A stretch of 62,475 nt of DNA from the NCBI GenBank assembly GCA_001969505.1, contig CM007644.1:1-62475 (forward strand), given 5' to 3'. The DNA comes from Zancudomyces culisetae (Eukaryota; Kickxellomycota; Harpellomycetes; Harpellales; Legeriomycetaceae). A program made the position numbers and the translations under genes. The number at the start of each line of letters is the position of its first letter. Position 1 is the first letter of the stretch. Below, piece after piece: positions 61,714 to 62,475 of the stretch. The notes beneath the pieces are model-generated. The model made no database searches. It saw nothing but the letters and a program-made list of their open reading frames with translations, and was not told the origin of the DNA.

Positions 61714-62440
61714 TTTTTTTAAATATAAAAAAGATTTATTTAATAAAAAAACATTTAAAATACTAAATATCAATGATATATTTTATATAATTATTAAAAT
61801 ATTATTCAACTTAATATTTCTTTTTTCTATATTCACCATTATTATTTTATAATTTTTTTGTTTTTATATAAGTCTTTATATATTTTATATTTTTTAAGTT
61901 TATATTACCTAATTATTTATATAATATTTTTATATATTTTTACTAGTTATATATACCAAATATCTAAAAATATTAGGATTAATATTTTTAACTAAATATC
62001 AATTGATATTTTTTATTCTAATAATTTGTATTTTAATACCAATAACCAAATAAAATATCAAAGAGTAAATATCTTTAGATAAATATTTAAAAATATTAGT
62101 AATTTCTATACAAGTTATATATTATAGAAATACTTACTGATATTAAAAAAAAAAAAAATTTATATAAATGTATTATAATCATATAAAAATTTAATTTATC
62201 TATTAATATATAAACATTGATTCGAATAAGATTATAAGTTAACCCTTAAATAACTTATAATTTTTAGCTATAAATATAATATTTTATTTCTGTTATAAAT
62301 AATTTATACTAGTAATGATAACATTGTATTAATATTCTAGTTAGAAATAACTTATCTTTGATATTTTAGATATTTGGTAGATATAATATATAAGAATATT
62401 ATTGATTTTTTATAATCGATATTTATAAAAAAAATAAGAA

Positions 62441-62475
62441 TTATAATTTATGATTTAGGAAATAAAAGAGGGGGG
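62441..62475 (-). CDS. cob: cob 3' end, cut by the window edge
   Basis: The last codons of cob up to the C-rich motif, a repeat of 3785-3819. Confidence 0.9.
   Translation of the reverse strand, partial: PLFYFLNHKL

Larger units (their letters stand above)
58657..62475. repeat. Terminal redundancy, right copy
   Basis: Repeats 1-3819 (see first entry). Everything here is already described at the left end. Confidence 0.93.

Overview
The window is a complete, circular-mapping fungal mitochondrial genome. Bases 1-3819 recur at 58657-62475 with one visible difference (T3500 / A62156), so the unit length is 58,656 bp and the window runs past the join. Evidence for a fungal mtDNA: very AT-rich DNA; the full set atp6/8/9, cob, cox1-3, nad1-6 and nad4L; rps3; rnl and rns; a complete tRNA set; and an RNase P RNA gene (rnpB). 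rps3 plus rnpB, a tRNA-Trp with anticodon CCA (UGA not sense) and C-rich motifs at gene ends fit an early-diverging 'zygomycete'. From memory and unchecked, the size is within a few bases of the Smittium (Zancudomyces) culisetae mtDNA described by Seif and colleagues.

Layout. Minus strand: nad5-trnV, cob (3 introns), orf171, trnW, nad4, nad6, many tRNAs, nad4L/tRNA-like/nad3, trnP, nad2. Plus strand: rps3, atp6, atp9, cox2 (1 intron), a second tRNA group, orf170, nad1, cox1 (9 introns, exons as short as 11 nt), a second trnG, rnpB, cox3, rnl (1 intron), rns, trnR, atp8. There are 14 group I introns. Twelve hold LAGLIDADG reading frames (the one in cox2 is decayed, the one in cob intron 3 lacks both catalytic acids). 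Two hold GIY-YIG frames, each broken by a single stop codon.

Expression signals. Nearly every mRNA and rns ends at TAATACCCC, usually with the TAA being the stop codon; nad3 and nad4L lie next to tRNA or tRNA-like sequences instead. In cob, cox2 and nad2 the frame reads through this motif and stops 3-12 codons later.

The most unusual feature is that unrelated reading frames and one gene carry copied expression signals of standard genes. orf170 sits between a 65-bp copy of the cox2 leader and an 81-bp copy of the cox2 3' end. orf171 sits behind a copy of the cox1 leader and N-terminal codons and before a C-rich motif. nad1 uses a 113-bp copy of the tRNA-like/nad3 leader. Other accessory DNA: two decayed pieces of a plasmid-type family B DNA polymerase, and blocks at 10.6-11.9, 28.2-29.2 and 30.8-31.7 kb with foreign codon usage and reading frames broken mostly by stops one C-to-T change away from Gln or Arg codons. 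One of these frames resembles a PD-(D/E)XK nuclease.
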